DNA of 64,000 bases from Auricularia sp. M13 (Eukaryota; Basidiomycota; Agaricomycetes; Auriculariales; Auriculariaceae): contig CM073194.1 in assembly GCA_037042915.1 (NCBI GenBank), positions 248,001 to 312,000 on the forward strand, written 5' to 3'. Each line of letters opens with the position of its first letter. The stretch's first letter is position 1. A program made the position numbers and the translations under genes. The notes beneath the pieces were generated by a model. The model was not told the origin of the DNA and made no database searches. It was given only the letters and a program-made list of their open reading frames with translations. This document shows positions 44,517 through 55,568 of this stretch, piece after piece.

Positions 44517-47137
44517 ATGTCTCTGGCTTCTCTCATCTCCGCTCTTCACAAGGACTCGCAGAACGTAAAGGGCGATGTCGTGCTTGACGGCTACTCCCTC
44601 ACGCTCGGCGGTGTGGTTGCAGCGGCGCGCTCGTTTGCGCCGGTCAGCATCCCGAACGACCCAAAGCTGCGCAAGCGTGTTGACGACTCCGTCAACTTCG
44701 TTAACTCGAAGGTCAGCCCGCATCGACTCTCCAGCTTCGGCGAATCGGAGTTGACACAACCCTGCTGGTTTGACGTTTAGGTTGACATCTCCATCTACGG
44801 CCTGAACACCGGCTTCGGCGGCAGCGCCGACCTGCGCACGCTGGACCCTCCCGGCCTGCAGATTGCGCTCATCGAGCACGTCATGAGCGGCCTCATCTCC
44901 ACCGCGACCGTGCCCGATGGGCCGCGCGGGGAGCTCTCGCCGCTGCTGGGCGGCAACACGCTCATGCCCGACGCCATCACCCGCGGCGCGCTCATGGTGC
45001 GCACCAACTCGCTCGTGCGCGGTCACTCCGGCGTGCGCTTCGAGATCCTCGACGCGTTCACGCGCCTGCTCAATGCGCGCGCAACACCGCTTGTGCCGCT
45101 GCGCGGCAGCATCTCTGCCAGCGGCGATATTGGGCCGCTCGGATTCTGCGTCGGCGCGGTCGTTGGCCACCCGGACGTGCGTGTCCACGTGTGGGATGAG
45201 AAGTGCGTACATTCCCTGTTCATCGCGCGACCATGAATCTGACTCGATGCGACCTTGCGCAGGTCGCAGAGCGGTTCTATCGTGTCCGCGGTGGAGGCGC
45301 TGAAGCTCGTTGGCATGAAACCCATCCCTCTCGGGCCCAAAGAAGGTCTTGGGTGCGTAATCTACAGTGTTGCCTTTCGGCTATGACTGAATCGTGGTCG
45401 TTCGCAGACTCATCAACGGCACTGCGTTCTCGGCTTCTGCAGGCGCGCTCATGGTCCATAACGCGGCGTTCTTGGCAGCCCTCGCGCTTGGAACCACGGC
45501 GTTGACAGTCGAGGCAATGGTCGGACGCGCTGGATCCTTCCACCCCTTCATTCACGAGGTCGCGCGTCCCCATCCTGGCCAGGCCGAGACCGCGAGGATA
45601 ATTGCCAGTCTGGTGCGTAAACTTTATGATAACCTTACGCAGATACTTATGCAGAACTAGCTGTCCGGATCGAATCTCGTGTCGGACGATGAGGAGGTGC
45701 CAGTGCGGTCCGAGCTTGACAAGCTCATTCTGCGTCAGGATCGTTATGCGCTGCGCACGTCGCCTCAGGTATGTGCTCACCGTATATAATTCAATGTTCA
45801 CTGACTGACCCTCAACAGTGGTCGGGTCCCCAGGTCGAGGACATTGTGGCCGCAGCTGTCGCGCTCCAGCAGGAGCTCAATACCACGACTGACAACCGTA
45901 AGTGCCGATCAAAATAGCCGCGCATGTGGTTCTCTCTGACCCCGATATTCAGCTCTGATTGACGTCGAGCACGGCAAGGTCCACCACTGTGGCAACTTCC
46001 AGGCGATGACCGTGACGAACCAGGCGGAGAAGGTCCGCCTCGCTCTGCAGAACCTTGGCAAGATGAGCTATGGACAGGCGACCGAGTTGATCAAGTGCGT
46101 ATGTCCCCTTCCTCTCTATGGTAGTCTAACGAAGGGTGCGCAGTGTGGCGATGAACCGCGGTCTTCCCAGCTGCCTCGCCTTTGACGAGCCCAGCACGGA
46201 TTACCACTGCAAGGGTCTCGATGTTCACATGGCTTCGTACCTCGCTGAACTCGGACATGTCACGAACCCCGTGTCGACGCACGTCCAGAGTGCGGAACAG
46301 CACAACCAGGCGATCAATTCGTGAGTGTGCGGTTCTTTGGACAATTATTTGTGGCTTACGCATCTCGTTTTCGCAGAATGGCGCTCGTCTCCGCCCGCAA
46401 GACCCTCGAGGCCGCCGATCTCCTCACCATGGTGCGCGCTCTTATCTTGTTCAATTGTGAACAAATTGATATTTATATATCCTTTTTCGTAGATTCTTGC
46501 TTCGCACCTCTACCTCGCCTGCCAAGCTCTCGACCTCCGCGTCATCGACTTGACCTTCCGTGCCTCCCTGGCCGCCGCGCTACCCGAGCAGCTCTCCGCG
46601 CACCTTGGTTCCTTCGTCGCGCCGGCGCAGATCCCGGCGCTCACCAAGGTCGTCGAGGACAATATCCGCACCAGGCTTGAGCACACGGCCGCGATGGACA
46701 CGCATGCGCGCATGGCAGACGCATTTTGGTTCGCAAGTGCTGGTGTACTCGAGTTCCTCGGCGCGGCGAAGGGCGCGGCGAACGGCAAAGGCAACGGCGT
46801 GTCGAACGGCAACGGCGCCGCGACGCCGCTGGGATACGGCGACCTTCCTATGGCTGTCGCCGCGTGGCGTGAGGCCGGGGCTAAGAAGGCCTTTGAACTC
46901 CTGCGCGCCGCGCGCGACGGTTACAAGCACGGCGCCGCCGCGCAGCATCTCGGTCGCGGAACGCGCGTTCTTTACGAGTTCGTGCGCGTCGAGCTCGGAA
47001 TCAAGCTGCGCAAGGGCGACGTCTTCAGCGGCGGCCACCAGAGCCCCAGCATTGGTTCTGCTGTTGGGATTGTCTACGATGCGCTTCGCCAGGGTCGCGG
47101 CGAGGCGGTGATCGCTCAGGTCCTCGCGCAGCTTTAA
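44517..47137 (+). CDS. PAL: Phenylalanine ammonia-lyase (MIO-containing), 705 aa
   Basis: Ten exons: 44517-44711, 44781-45202, 45263-45352, 45408-45612, 45661-45768, 45819-45897, 45953-46094, 46144-46320, 46377-46431, 46493-47137 (TAA). All phases agree and total 705 codons, normal for fungal PAL. Catalytic features: Tyr71 in [10 protein letters not shown]; the Ala178-Ser179-Gly180 triad in [12 protein letters not shown] that cyclises to the MIO electrophile; [14 protein letters not shown]...HHCGNFQ; and a C-terminal shielding region ending [20 protein letters not shown]. It deaminates L-Phe (possibly L-Tyr) to cinnamate, feeding phenylpropanoid-like or nitrogen metabolism in the cytosol. A Gly/Asn/Ala-rich loop ([14 protein letters not shown]) interrupts the C-terminal domain. 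An upstream in-frame ATG (44415) is rejected because the TATA-like box lies inside that extension. Confidence 0.93.
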
Positions 47138-47490
47138 TGCGGTGACGATGTGATAATTCAGAACATCTGTCGAAACGACTCAAAGTCGCGTCCACGAAAA
47201 TGATTCTTGCTGTTACGTTCATAGAATGACTTGCACGACGTCTCGCTAATTTGACTTCTTCTGAGCTTAATAAACAAAAGGCATGCGCTCCCCCTTTCCG
47301 TACTACGCAAGGCAGTGAGCCTCCAGTCAGATCAATTGCCATTCAAGCCGACATCACAAGTTTATTCACAAATCAAGCTTGGTTGTAGGGCGCCGTGTTC
47401 AGACGCTCCAAATGATACACAGCATTGACTCGCAGTGGGTACAAAATAGCATATACAAATCAAAGCAAGGGACAGCAAAACACAAATCGG
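47138..47490. other. Convergent gap between PAL and F-box copy B
   Basis: 353 bases with the two 3' ends; no other feature. Confidence 0.5.
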
Positions 47491-49302
47491 TCAGTAGCCC
47501 AGGTACTTTTTCCGAGCCTCAGCATTCCATCCCGCAATCTCCCGCTCCACCAGCATTTTGTGTGCATTCTCCTGATCGTCGCGGAGCCTGCGCCTGAAGT
47601 CGCAACGCAGATCAAACGCGCCGTCAAGCCCACTGCGCGCCAAGTGCTCATAGCGGAACTCGAGGAATCTCTGCAGCCCGGGGAACCGGAAGCCATACTT
47701 AGCCACGGTGTTCTCGAAGCGCAGCTCGCGCAAGTTGGGGAACGCTATGCCGCCCTCCGGCCGCGGCGTGGCGAGCAGCTCGACGATGCGTTCGTTGAGA
47801 CTTCCGTCGCGCAGGACGAGGCGGCGGATCTGGCGCAGGCCGCCCATGCCGTCGACGAACTGCTGCCCCTGGTCCATGTGATTCCGGACGATGCAGAGCT
47901 GCTCGAGACCAGGGCATGATACTTCTACGAACTGGCGCCAAAAACTCCAGTTGTACTTAACATCCCGTATCTCGAGCAACTTCAGTGCGGGAAGCTGCAG
48001 ACGGTAGGGCATTGCATCTGAGTAGATGGCGGTGACATCGACGCGCAGGACCTCCAGCCGTGCCCAGACGAAGGGTTCGTCCTCCGTGTCCCAGAGGCCC
48101 TGGACCGTCATGCTAAAATTAAGGAGCTCCGGTGTAACCGACGCCAGGCCCCGTAGCTCCCCGAGGGTGTACTCCGCGCGCTCAACCTCCAGCGTCGTGG
48201 CGCTCCAAAGCGGGTTGGTCGCCTGGTCCATCACGTCCTCGAAGTCCATGAAGGTACGGAGGAACGAGATGGTCCTCAACCGCGGCGCATGCATGCTGAG
48301 CTGCAGATACGGGTAGTCCTGCGGCGGGAGGTGATACGACGACGACACCCGCAGCGTCGTCAGGTGCGGGAGCGCGAGGCCGGCAAGCACGCCGGTGAAC
48401 GATGTCAACTCGTCGATGTCAACGTCGATTGTATGCGCGCGCGGGAGGATGCGAGCGCGGAACAGCTCCCAGGCGCGGTCGCCGGCCGGCGCTGCGGACG
48501 CGTCGCAGGAGATGCGCACGCTGACACTCAGCGCGCCCGAGAACAGTGCGTAGCATTCTTGGTACGCGAGCCACGCGCGCCGGCCGACCATTGCGCTGAG
48601 GGAGAAGGACGCGTCTGTCCAGAGCCGGTGCGTGGACTGGGCAGCGTATCGCCATGAACCGCAGATGCGCGACGCTGCGAATGGGATGCGGCGGGCGGTC
48701 CAGATGGAGTCGTTCACCTCTGCGTCGTACCATGCCAGGATAATCAGCGACAGAACATCCATCGGCAGGACCTGCGCGATCGAATATCGGCGCGGGGTGA
48801 GCGCGGTCGAGGTGCTGGCGATAGGCGAGTCCGACATCGTAACATCGAGCGAGTTGTGGGGCGGGGGTGCCTGCTCACTGGCCATGAGCACGTCGGGCGA
48901 CGTGGCGGAGGCGTTCAAGGCGTCGCCGGCCATGACGATGTCTCCGGAGTCACTCGGGGCGTCGGGCACGGCGACGCTACCAGACCCGCTCGCGCTCTCG
49001 TCTGGTCGGCGGCTACGAAGACGACCGGTGCCCATCGAGACTGGCATCGAGCTGCTGCGCGGCCGGGAGGGCGGTGGTGACGGCGGCTCATCGTCGGCCT
49101 GGCGTACAGTGGACGGGGCGCCGCGCAAGCCGTCCGTCGGCGATGCCGTCCTGGAGGTACTGGCGGCCGTGTCGTTGCGGGGGGACGTGAAGCGCGGGCC
49201 GCGCAATGGGACGGTCGGCGACGGCGTCCGGGGAGTGCTCGCGGCCGTGGAGGTGAAGCGGGGGCCGCGCAGAGGGATGGTCGGCGTCGGGCTGGCGTCC
49301 AT
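47491..49302 (-). CDS. F-box/LRR-like protein, type 1 copy B, 603 aa
   Basis: Single exon from the ATG at 49302 (MDASPTPTIPLRGPRFTS). The domain order equals copy A: Ser/Pro-rich N-terminus with two PLRGPRFTS motifs, F-box-like LPMDVLSLIILAWYD, then LRR-like strands. Differences concentrate in the N-terminal linker and the last 30 residues (FDLRCDFRRRLRDDQENAHK...RKKYLGY instead of ...WNLDARRAYVA), which may come from recombination with another family member. The TATA box (49397-49403) and about 350 bases of upstream sequence are shared with copy A in mirror orientation. Probable SCF receptor. Confidence 0.8.
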   Translation of the reverse strand: MDASPTPTIPLRGPRFTSTAASTPRTPSPTVPLRGPRFTSPRNDTAASTSRTASPTDGLRGAPSTVRQADDEPPSPPPSRPRSSSMPVSMGTGRLRSRRPDESASGSGSVAVPDAPSDSGDIVMAGDALNASATSPDVLMASEQAPPPHNSLDVTMSDSPIASTSTALTPRRYSIAQVLPMDVLSLIILAWYDAEVNDSIWTARRIPFAASRICGSWRYAAQSTHRLWTDASFSLSAMVGRRAWLAYQECYALFSGALSVSVRISCDASAAPAGDRAWELFRARILPRAHTIDVDIDELTSFTGVLAGLALPHLTTLRVSSSYHLPPQDYPYLQLSMHAPRLRTISFLRTFMDFEDVMDQATNPLWSATTLEVERAEYTLGELRGLASVTPELLNFSMTVQGLWDTEDEPFVWARLEVLRVDVTAIYSDAMPYRLQLPALKLLEIRDVKYNWSFWRQFVEVSCPGLEQLCIVRNHMDQGQQFVDGMGGLRQIRRLVLRDGSLNERIVELLATPRPEGGIAFPNLRELRFENTVAKYGFRFPGLQRFLEFRYEHLARSGLDGAFDLRCDFRRRLRDDQENAHKMLVEREIAGWNAEARKKYLGY

Positions 49303-49720
49303 GTCGTTGTCTGTCGTGAGAGCGGGGCGAAGAGTAACTGCGAAGGTGGTGGGAGGAGGCAAGAGTGAAAATATGTCGGCTGATCCGCCGGGGGTGTTTT
49401 ATACCGTCCTCCCCACCACAGTTGCTGGAACCACACTCGGAAACCGGGCCCGGATCCGTTCCACCGCGCAGCCCGTTCCACGTCCCAGTACGCCGTCTTG
49501 ATGCAATGTGTCGGTTCCTCAGAGGTCAAAGGTGAGGGTAGCCTGAAAGTCGTCAAGAAGGTCAGGAGAATGCGCGCGGAGGGGGCTGGACGTCGGCGTT
49601 AGTGCTCGTGCCGACTGGATGCCGAAATGAAAACCCACCACCACGTTCGGCTCTTGCGGCGAGTGCGCCTTCGTCCATCACGCTGCGTTAGAGACTGTAT
49701 CGTCTGCGGTAAGGTTCGTG
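49303..49720 (-). promoter_or_regulatory. Duplicated promoter region of F-box copy B
   Basis: Read on the minus strand, this matches 37340-37755 base for base over long stretches: the TATA region, ttgacgactttcaggctacc, and agagccgaacgtggtggtggg. Similarity fades beyond about 49700. It marks the outer limit of the clearly preserved duplicated unit. Confidence 0.75.
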
Positions 49721-50845
49721 CGCGTAACGATCCATCAGGAAAGCAGATGATGAGAGCGATTCTGCGGGGGAGCGAGTCGTCGACGAAGTATCGAAGCTTC
49801 ATGACCCCAAGTTGAGGCCGGCGTTGAATGCTGACTGCGGCACTTTTATACGCTTTGACGGGTGCGGGTGGCGTCCATTGCATTTTGAACACCAAGCCTT
49901 GCCGAAGTCACAGCACGGTGCCTTTCCCTTATCGGTGCGCTCAACATTGTTCCATCGTCGCATTGTCTGGACTACCAGTGCAACACAGAGAGGCGCTAGA
50001 GATATAGCCTCGTGCCGTGCCAGTGAATCAAATATTTTTGTGATGCCAGGGCAGCACGTCCGGGAGCTTCGAGCCCCGGCTGAGCGCCTCTAAATGTTGA
50101 TGAGCCATAAACGTCGAAATGTGAAGAAGGTTCCAGATTAGGGATTCCAATCCATCGCAGACATCAACGCAGTGCAGTTTGAGAGCTCCCCAGAGCCAGA
50201 TGACAGACGAGCAGGACTTGGTCAAATGTATGCCAGTTGCATCTCGACGGTCGTTTGTGACCTCAGCGTGAATCTTTGGTGGTTCCAACAAGCTGTAGAA
50301 GCAGAGCATTCAGGCGTGGAAGCAGTTCAGAATTAAGGATGACAGTGGATATGGCAAAATCGTTGCTGCGGCTGCAATCAAGAGACGATGGGTTTCGAGG
50401 GTACGTAACGATGTGATAAAACCCCGACAAGCCGGCCACTAGCAGCGAAAATGGCGTTAAAGTCTAGCCAATATTCCTATCCCAGACGACGCAGGACGAG
50501 CTTGTCCTGGAGTAATCGGGGAGCGGAAGAGCGCAATTGCATTTGCCGCTAGCTAGCCGTAGCAAAAATCGCGCAAGGCAGACTGACGCTAATCATGCTC
50601 AGGAAAGGCGGCAGGTACTGAGCGCACGAAGATGGCAGCGATGAATGAATAGACGTTGTGAGTGCAAGCAGCGGAGGGCGGAGCGCAAATTGAACGGGCC
50701 CGGAACGGAAATCTCCGCAAGTTGCCTCGGACCATCTCCAACTTTCGATCGCTGCATGGCTGATGTCACTTTCTGCCCCAGGGTAAATCTCATATAAATG
50801 CGCAGGCTTTTGCACGCCCGTATTGGAACAATCATGCTGCGTCCT
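49721..50845. other. Intergenic region
   Basis: No gene recognised. It lies inside the proposed mirror duplication, but I could not align it by eye with 33.9-37.3 kb. Confidence 0.35.
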
Positions 50846-51330
50846 ATGTCCCGTGCTTGCCACCCTTTGCCAACATCACTTCTTTGCTACCTGGAGCGAG
50901 TTGAAAAATCTCTAGACATTTCCTGCGCACAGCTTTGCGGCATAGATCTCCGTCGTCCCATAGAACCGGTGCTTGCGGAGCATATACGACATTTGCTACT
51001 GGCCGACGAAGATAACAATCTCAATCGCCGAAAAGCGCGGCGGGCCGCGGCATCTGAGCTATGTACCTGCGCTTCGACGACACGCTTCTGCACAACCTTT
51101 TTCGTCACTTGCATCGACAACGACACGCGTGGCCCGCCGACCGCCTGTGGGTCCCCGATTTTGATATCAGATTGCGCGCCCAGGATCGGTCGGGGTGTAC
51201 GTTCCGCCACGAGGATGTGTATAGCGTGCCATGTGTCGGGCATCAAGCAGCCCATCGACTTTGCGGCCAAGAGGATGTGGGGCTGCCGCGTGGTGCTCCG
51301 AGAAGAGCATAAAACGCGAGTTCATAGTCC
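50846..51330 (+). pseudogene. F-box type 2 remnant
   Basis: LERVEKSLDISCAQ matches VQLDEALDISCAH of the 33 kb pseudogene; the next bases encode, in shifting frames, RHLSYV, MYLRFDD, RLWVPDFDIRL and TFRHEDVYSVPC, matching HLTYLRIDD, RPWDPDFNIWS and AFRHESVYHLPC. At least two frame changes separate these pieces, one at an extra four-base stretch near 51060. F-box and N-terminal LRRs are absent. Orientation is opposite to the 32-33.8 kb copy. Confidence 0.6.
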
Positions 51331-51516
51331 GATCAGAGCGGCGCAGACTTCTGAGCACGCGTCTGCTGCCGCTGTCATCTTCAGCTTCGACGCCTCGAGG
51401 CAGCCCGCCTCCGCCTTCCCGCCACCCACAGAGCCGCGACAGGTGTGGCAGATGCTGCGAGCGCAGGCCCCTGCATGGGAACCGCATTGGACGCGACGAA
51501 CGTGCGCGCTGGCTGC

Positions 51517-51523
51517 TATATAA
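51517..51523 (+). promoter_or_regulatory. TATA box of the PhoD-like gene
   Basis: tatataa lies 51 bases before the ATG at 51574. Confidence 0.65.
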
Positions 51524-51573
51524 TTGCGGGCGCCGTCTTGCAGACTTCCGTTTACCGCTCTCGCACCAGCAAG

Positions 51574-54500
51574 ATGTTGCTGTTTACCCTGGCTGTATTT
51601 GCGGCTGCGCTCGCTCGGTATGTCAGCGGCACGGCATCGCCGTATGCGCGCAACATTGCCTTCCACTCGCCGTTCGAGAACCGTCCGCATGTGAGACGAC
51701 TTACAAAGATCTCTTCAGTTTTCGGTTACTGATTTTGTGACTTATTTCAGCTCGGCTATGATTCTGCATCGCTTGAACGGCGCCATGCGAAGCGCCAGCT
51801 CGCTGACGCATCTCGCTTCCGCGACGAACATTATGTGCTCTACGGCGGGGCGTACTTCAGCAATGTGCGTCATTCAGAGTATTCAATATATGTGCACCCA
51901 ATATTCAATACTCACGACGCCCAGGCGCCCTTTATCTGGGCGGGCGGGATCAACTTCACGCACAGCGTCGCCTCCGTGCGTCCATTCCATGCACTGCACA
52001 TGCCAGTGCTCTTTGGAACTCAAAAACGGTTGACGCAGGGCGACCCGCTGAGCACAAGCGTCCTTCTCTGGACGCGCGCCGCGCCAATGGACGGGACGTC
52101 TCCCGACGCGAGCGTACCCATCTGCGTCTCGTTCGCGATCTGGGACAACGCGCACCGCGCCGGCCGGCCCGTCGACTCGGGCGTCGCGTTCACCAGCGCC
52201 GACGTCGACTGGACGCTCAAGGTCGAGGCGGCGGGGCTGCTTCCCGATACCGTGTACTGGCGCGTGCGATCCGCGCGCGTGTTCGGCGCTCTACCGCTGA
52301 CGCCTGCTGTAGGTATCAATTCGCCGATTGCACGAACAAACAACGCAGCTCGCCCCTCGGCCGCACGCGCACCTTCGCCAATCCGAACACGCCCGCTGCG
52401 AAGGTCAACGGCGGGCGGCCGCTCAAGCTTGCCGTGTTCAGCTGCGCCAACTTCCCGTTTGGGTTCTTCAATGCGTATCGCGTCGCCGTTGAGCAAAAGG
52501 CGGACGTGTTCGTTCATTTGGGGGACTACGTGCGTATTAGACAGCGGTCGACGACCCTAAAGCTGACTGGGTGCAGTATTACGAGTACAAGGATGGCGAT
52601 TGTGCGTTCTCCTCTATGTTTAGCTGTGTCGCTGTGCTGACGCATCGGCAGACGGCAACGGGTAGCTCCCTCTCTTCCACTCGCGTTTTCCTTCCCACAC
52701 TCTGTATTGCAGGCACGCAATCAATCGCATCCTCTCTGACCGCGAACTCGCCACGCTCACGGACTACCGCGAGCGTCTCGCGCTCTACCGCACCGACAGC
52801 GCCCTGCTCGCAGCGCACGCGCAGGCGCCGTGGATTGCGGTATGGGACGACCACGAGGTCGCGGACAACACGTGGAAGGCGGGCTCCACGGACAGTAATG
52901 ACAGTGTTGCGAGTGGCGGGTGTGCGTTTTCGCCGAGTCAGACGTGAGTGCTTGCGCATTATCATTCCCCTGGCTGGTTTGTTCTCATTGTGCGGGGTTT
53001 TTGGGTGGTTGATACGCTGGATGCCTTCCTAGATGCTTCACGGACCGCAAGATGGCGGGCGTGCGGGCGTATCACGAGTGGATGCCGGTGCGCGTTGCCT
53101 GAAAGGGCCCTTCCGCTGACGCTGGAACTGGTATGCAGATGCGCCAGGTCGCCGCGGACGACAAGCTACGCATCTGGCGCAACTTCCGCATCGGGAAGCT
53201 GCTGGTGCGTCCCTTCCTCCTCTCCCCACCCTTCTCATCGCACGCCGCCCGCGACATGCCCTTCCTTCCACTGCGGCTGACTCTGCGTGCAGGATCTCAC
53301 GATGCTCGACACTCGTACGCACCCTCGCCCTAACAGTCATGCCAGCTGAAGTTATGATGGTGCGATGGCATAGGACAGTACGACCGCGACGTGACGGACG
53401 ACGGGTGGAACCGCGCGCGTGCGTCCTCCTTCACTTTCTCCTCATCTCCAGGCTGCCTTGCAGCTGCTGACCGCCTCACTCAAAATGCGGCAACCATGTA
53501 GTGGTCGCCTCGCTTACGGACCAACCGCGACGCAGCATGATGGGCGCCGCGCAAGAGGAATGTACGCAGCGTGGACAACACGTCGGTGCCATCTGAGCAC
53601 GCTGACGCAGAGCCAGGGTTCTTCGACCGACTGCTGAGAAGTAAGAAGCGCGGGGCGTTGTGGCGGGTCGTCGGGTGCGCATTGACTGCATTGGGAATTG
53701 GGCTGAGAGCTGACCATGCGGATGAAGGCAGCAGGTGGTGTTCTCGCAGCTGTCCGAGGGGACAACATGTGAGTCAGCGCTCTCGCGGCACAGTCCCATC
53801 TTAATCGGCCAATTTCCCTGGCAGTCAACTTTGTGCGTTTTCCACCGTTTCCTACTAGTGCGCATGATCATGCTGATGGAACATCTACTGTTGCGATAGG
53901 ACCAATGGGACGGCTACCGCGCCAACCGCCAGCGCATCCTTGATCACATCCAGAAGAATAAGATAGATAATGTCGTCGTGCTCAGCGGGGACTCGCATGC
54001 GAATTGGGTGTCTGATCTAGCGTGTACGTCTTTGCTTCCCCATCTCCCATCCACTTTCATGATGCGCTCACTGAATGAATCTCCCACATAACGCAGTCCC
54101 CAACGACACGAGGTCCGCACACCCTGGCCCCTACATCCTCCGTCTCCTCACATGCCGCTGCTGATGCTACTTGCGTAGTTACGACCCCACGACCGGACAC
54201 GCTGCCTTAGGCGTCGAGTTCGCCGGGACAGCAGTGAGCTCGCCCTCGCCCTTCGGCACGGGCATCGCCCCGCCCGCGGCGGACGCGCTCTCTGCGGCGC
54301 TCGTGGGCCTCAACCCCGAGCTGCAGTGGAGCGAGGGCGCGTTTCGCGGATTCTTCATGCTCGAGGTTGGCGTGCGGGAGTTGAGTGCGACGTTTTGGGC
54401 TTTGAGGGATTTGCGTGAGTCGGCTTTGTTCCCTGCCTGATCGCACGACTCTTTTACGATACGGGGATCGTATGGGACATCTTGCATTGCGATTTGGTCT

Positions 54501-54720
54501 CGAGTATGTCTGAGATGCTGATGCGCTGACTGGGTTCCGCAGAGACGGAAAATTCAGACGCGTTCGTGAGCGCGACGTTCACGGTTTTGCCTGGTCCGTA
54601 CCTTTTTTCAGAGTCGTTCATTCACATTTTGATATGCGCGGGCTCGAAGGCGAGAACAAGTTGCATAGGCCAGTGGCGGGCGGGCATGCGGCTGCTGGGG
54701 TTCTGCGGCCGTTAGGATAG
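51574..54720 (+). CDS. PhoD-like alkaline phosphatase/phosphodiesterase, 610 aa, 21 exons
   Basis: Exons: 51574-51690, 51751-51864, 51925-51975, 52039-52253, 52313-52529, 52577-52601, 52652-52661, 52713-52943, 53033-53087, 53139-53204, 53293-53314, 53374-53418, 53502-53561, 53617-53674, 53728-53768, 53824-53831, 53900-54023, 54097-54112, 54179-54414, 54543-54593, 54650-54720 (TAG). All phases close to 610 residues. Signal peptide [19 protein letters not shown]. Motifs: [114 protein letters not shown] and a C-terminal KLHRPVAGG. Metal-binding Asp/His positions of the PhoD metallophosphatase fold are present. Substrate is likely an extracellular or vacuolar phosphomono- or diester. Exons of 8 and 10 bases are unusually small. 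Confidence 0.88.
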
Positions 54721-55568
54721 AGTACCAACAGACCAAATGCGGTAAAGATACATACATACTGGATTGGAGGATATTATCGCGCATGTTTCCGCTCCACCGT
54801 ACATTCTCCGTTGTGCTGGATATTGTTTCTGGACAGTTGCTGTTCATCGGGTGTTTCAACTGACTGCAACGCGGAGTTACGGCCGTCTCAGCCGATCTCG
54901 GAGAATGAAACCCATTTTTCACTCTTGCTGCTGCCTGCTAAGGAATGTCTAGCTGCCGCTCGCCGTCATCGCCCGGTACCACATACATTTCTGCATGCTC
55001 TGCGCACTTTGCTGTCTTCACCGCACGATCTATTCTGCCATCCCAGCTTTCTTCTTGGCCGATGCTCTCTGCTCTTTACTGCTATCATGGGCGATATATT
55101 GCGTTCAGGGCTTGGAATGCGGTCCAAATATCTTGATGTGCTCGCCCGATTATAACTATAAATCGCGTTAACTTTGTCATCATCCTGGTCGCCGGTGCTA
55201 CCTGCCTCTGGCACATATTGCGGACGTCGCGCTCGCCGAGGACGGGGCAATCATGACTTCTACGATACTGCGTCGAGGATACTTTGTTGTTAGCTTTGCT
55301 GGCATTGGCGCAGACAGAGGTCCCGTGTTAGTCGAATCCCTGCCGCGCCGCGCAAAGCGCTCTGTGCTCATTCACGGCGGGACCGTTAACAGCATCACCA
55401 TGCGGGCCAAGTGGCCATTCTCCAATGTATCCGCCTGTGCTGTCATGATACTTGATTGGAGCGATCTGAAGTCGTTCCCAGAAGACGCAATGCCGATACA
55501 GGCCGAGATAATATTCAAAGTGGGAGCTATTCATTTAGAGCCTCTCCGACCAAGCCCTCCGCATAGAG
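54721..55568. other. Intergenic region
   Basis: A 112-codon ATG frame (55253-55591) overlaps the start of the next ORF in another frame and has no motif; it may belong to the decayed 5' part of the LINE-like element. Confidence 0.35.

Noticed and set aside
48632-49501. Long plus-strand ORF of 289 codons
   Set aside because: It is antisense to F-box copy B, starts at a non-ATG codon and mirrors its GC-rich codon bias.
52240-52320. Apparent frameshift in the PhoD-like gene before YQFADCTN
   Set aside because: A donor gtactg at 52254 with acceptor tgtag at 52312 restores the phase and family motif TVYQFADC, so the gene is intact there.
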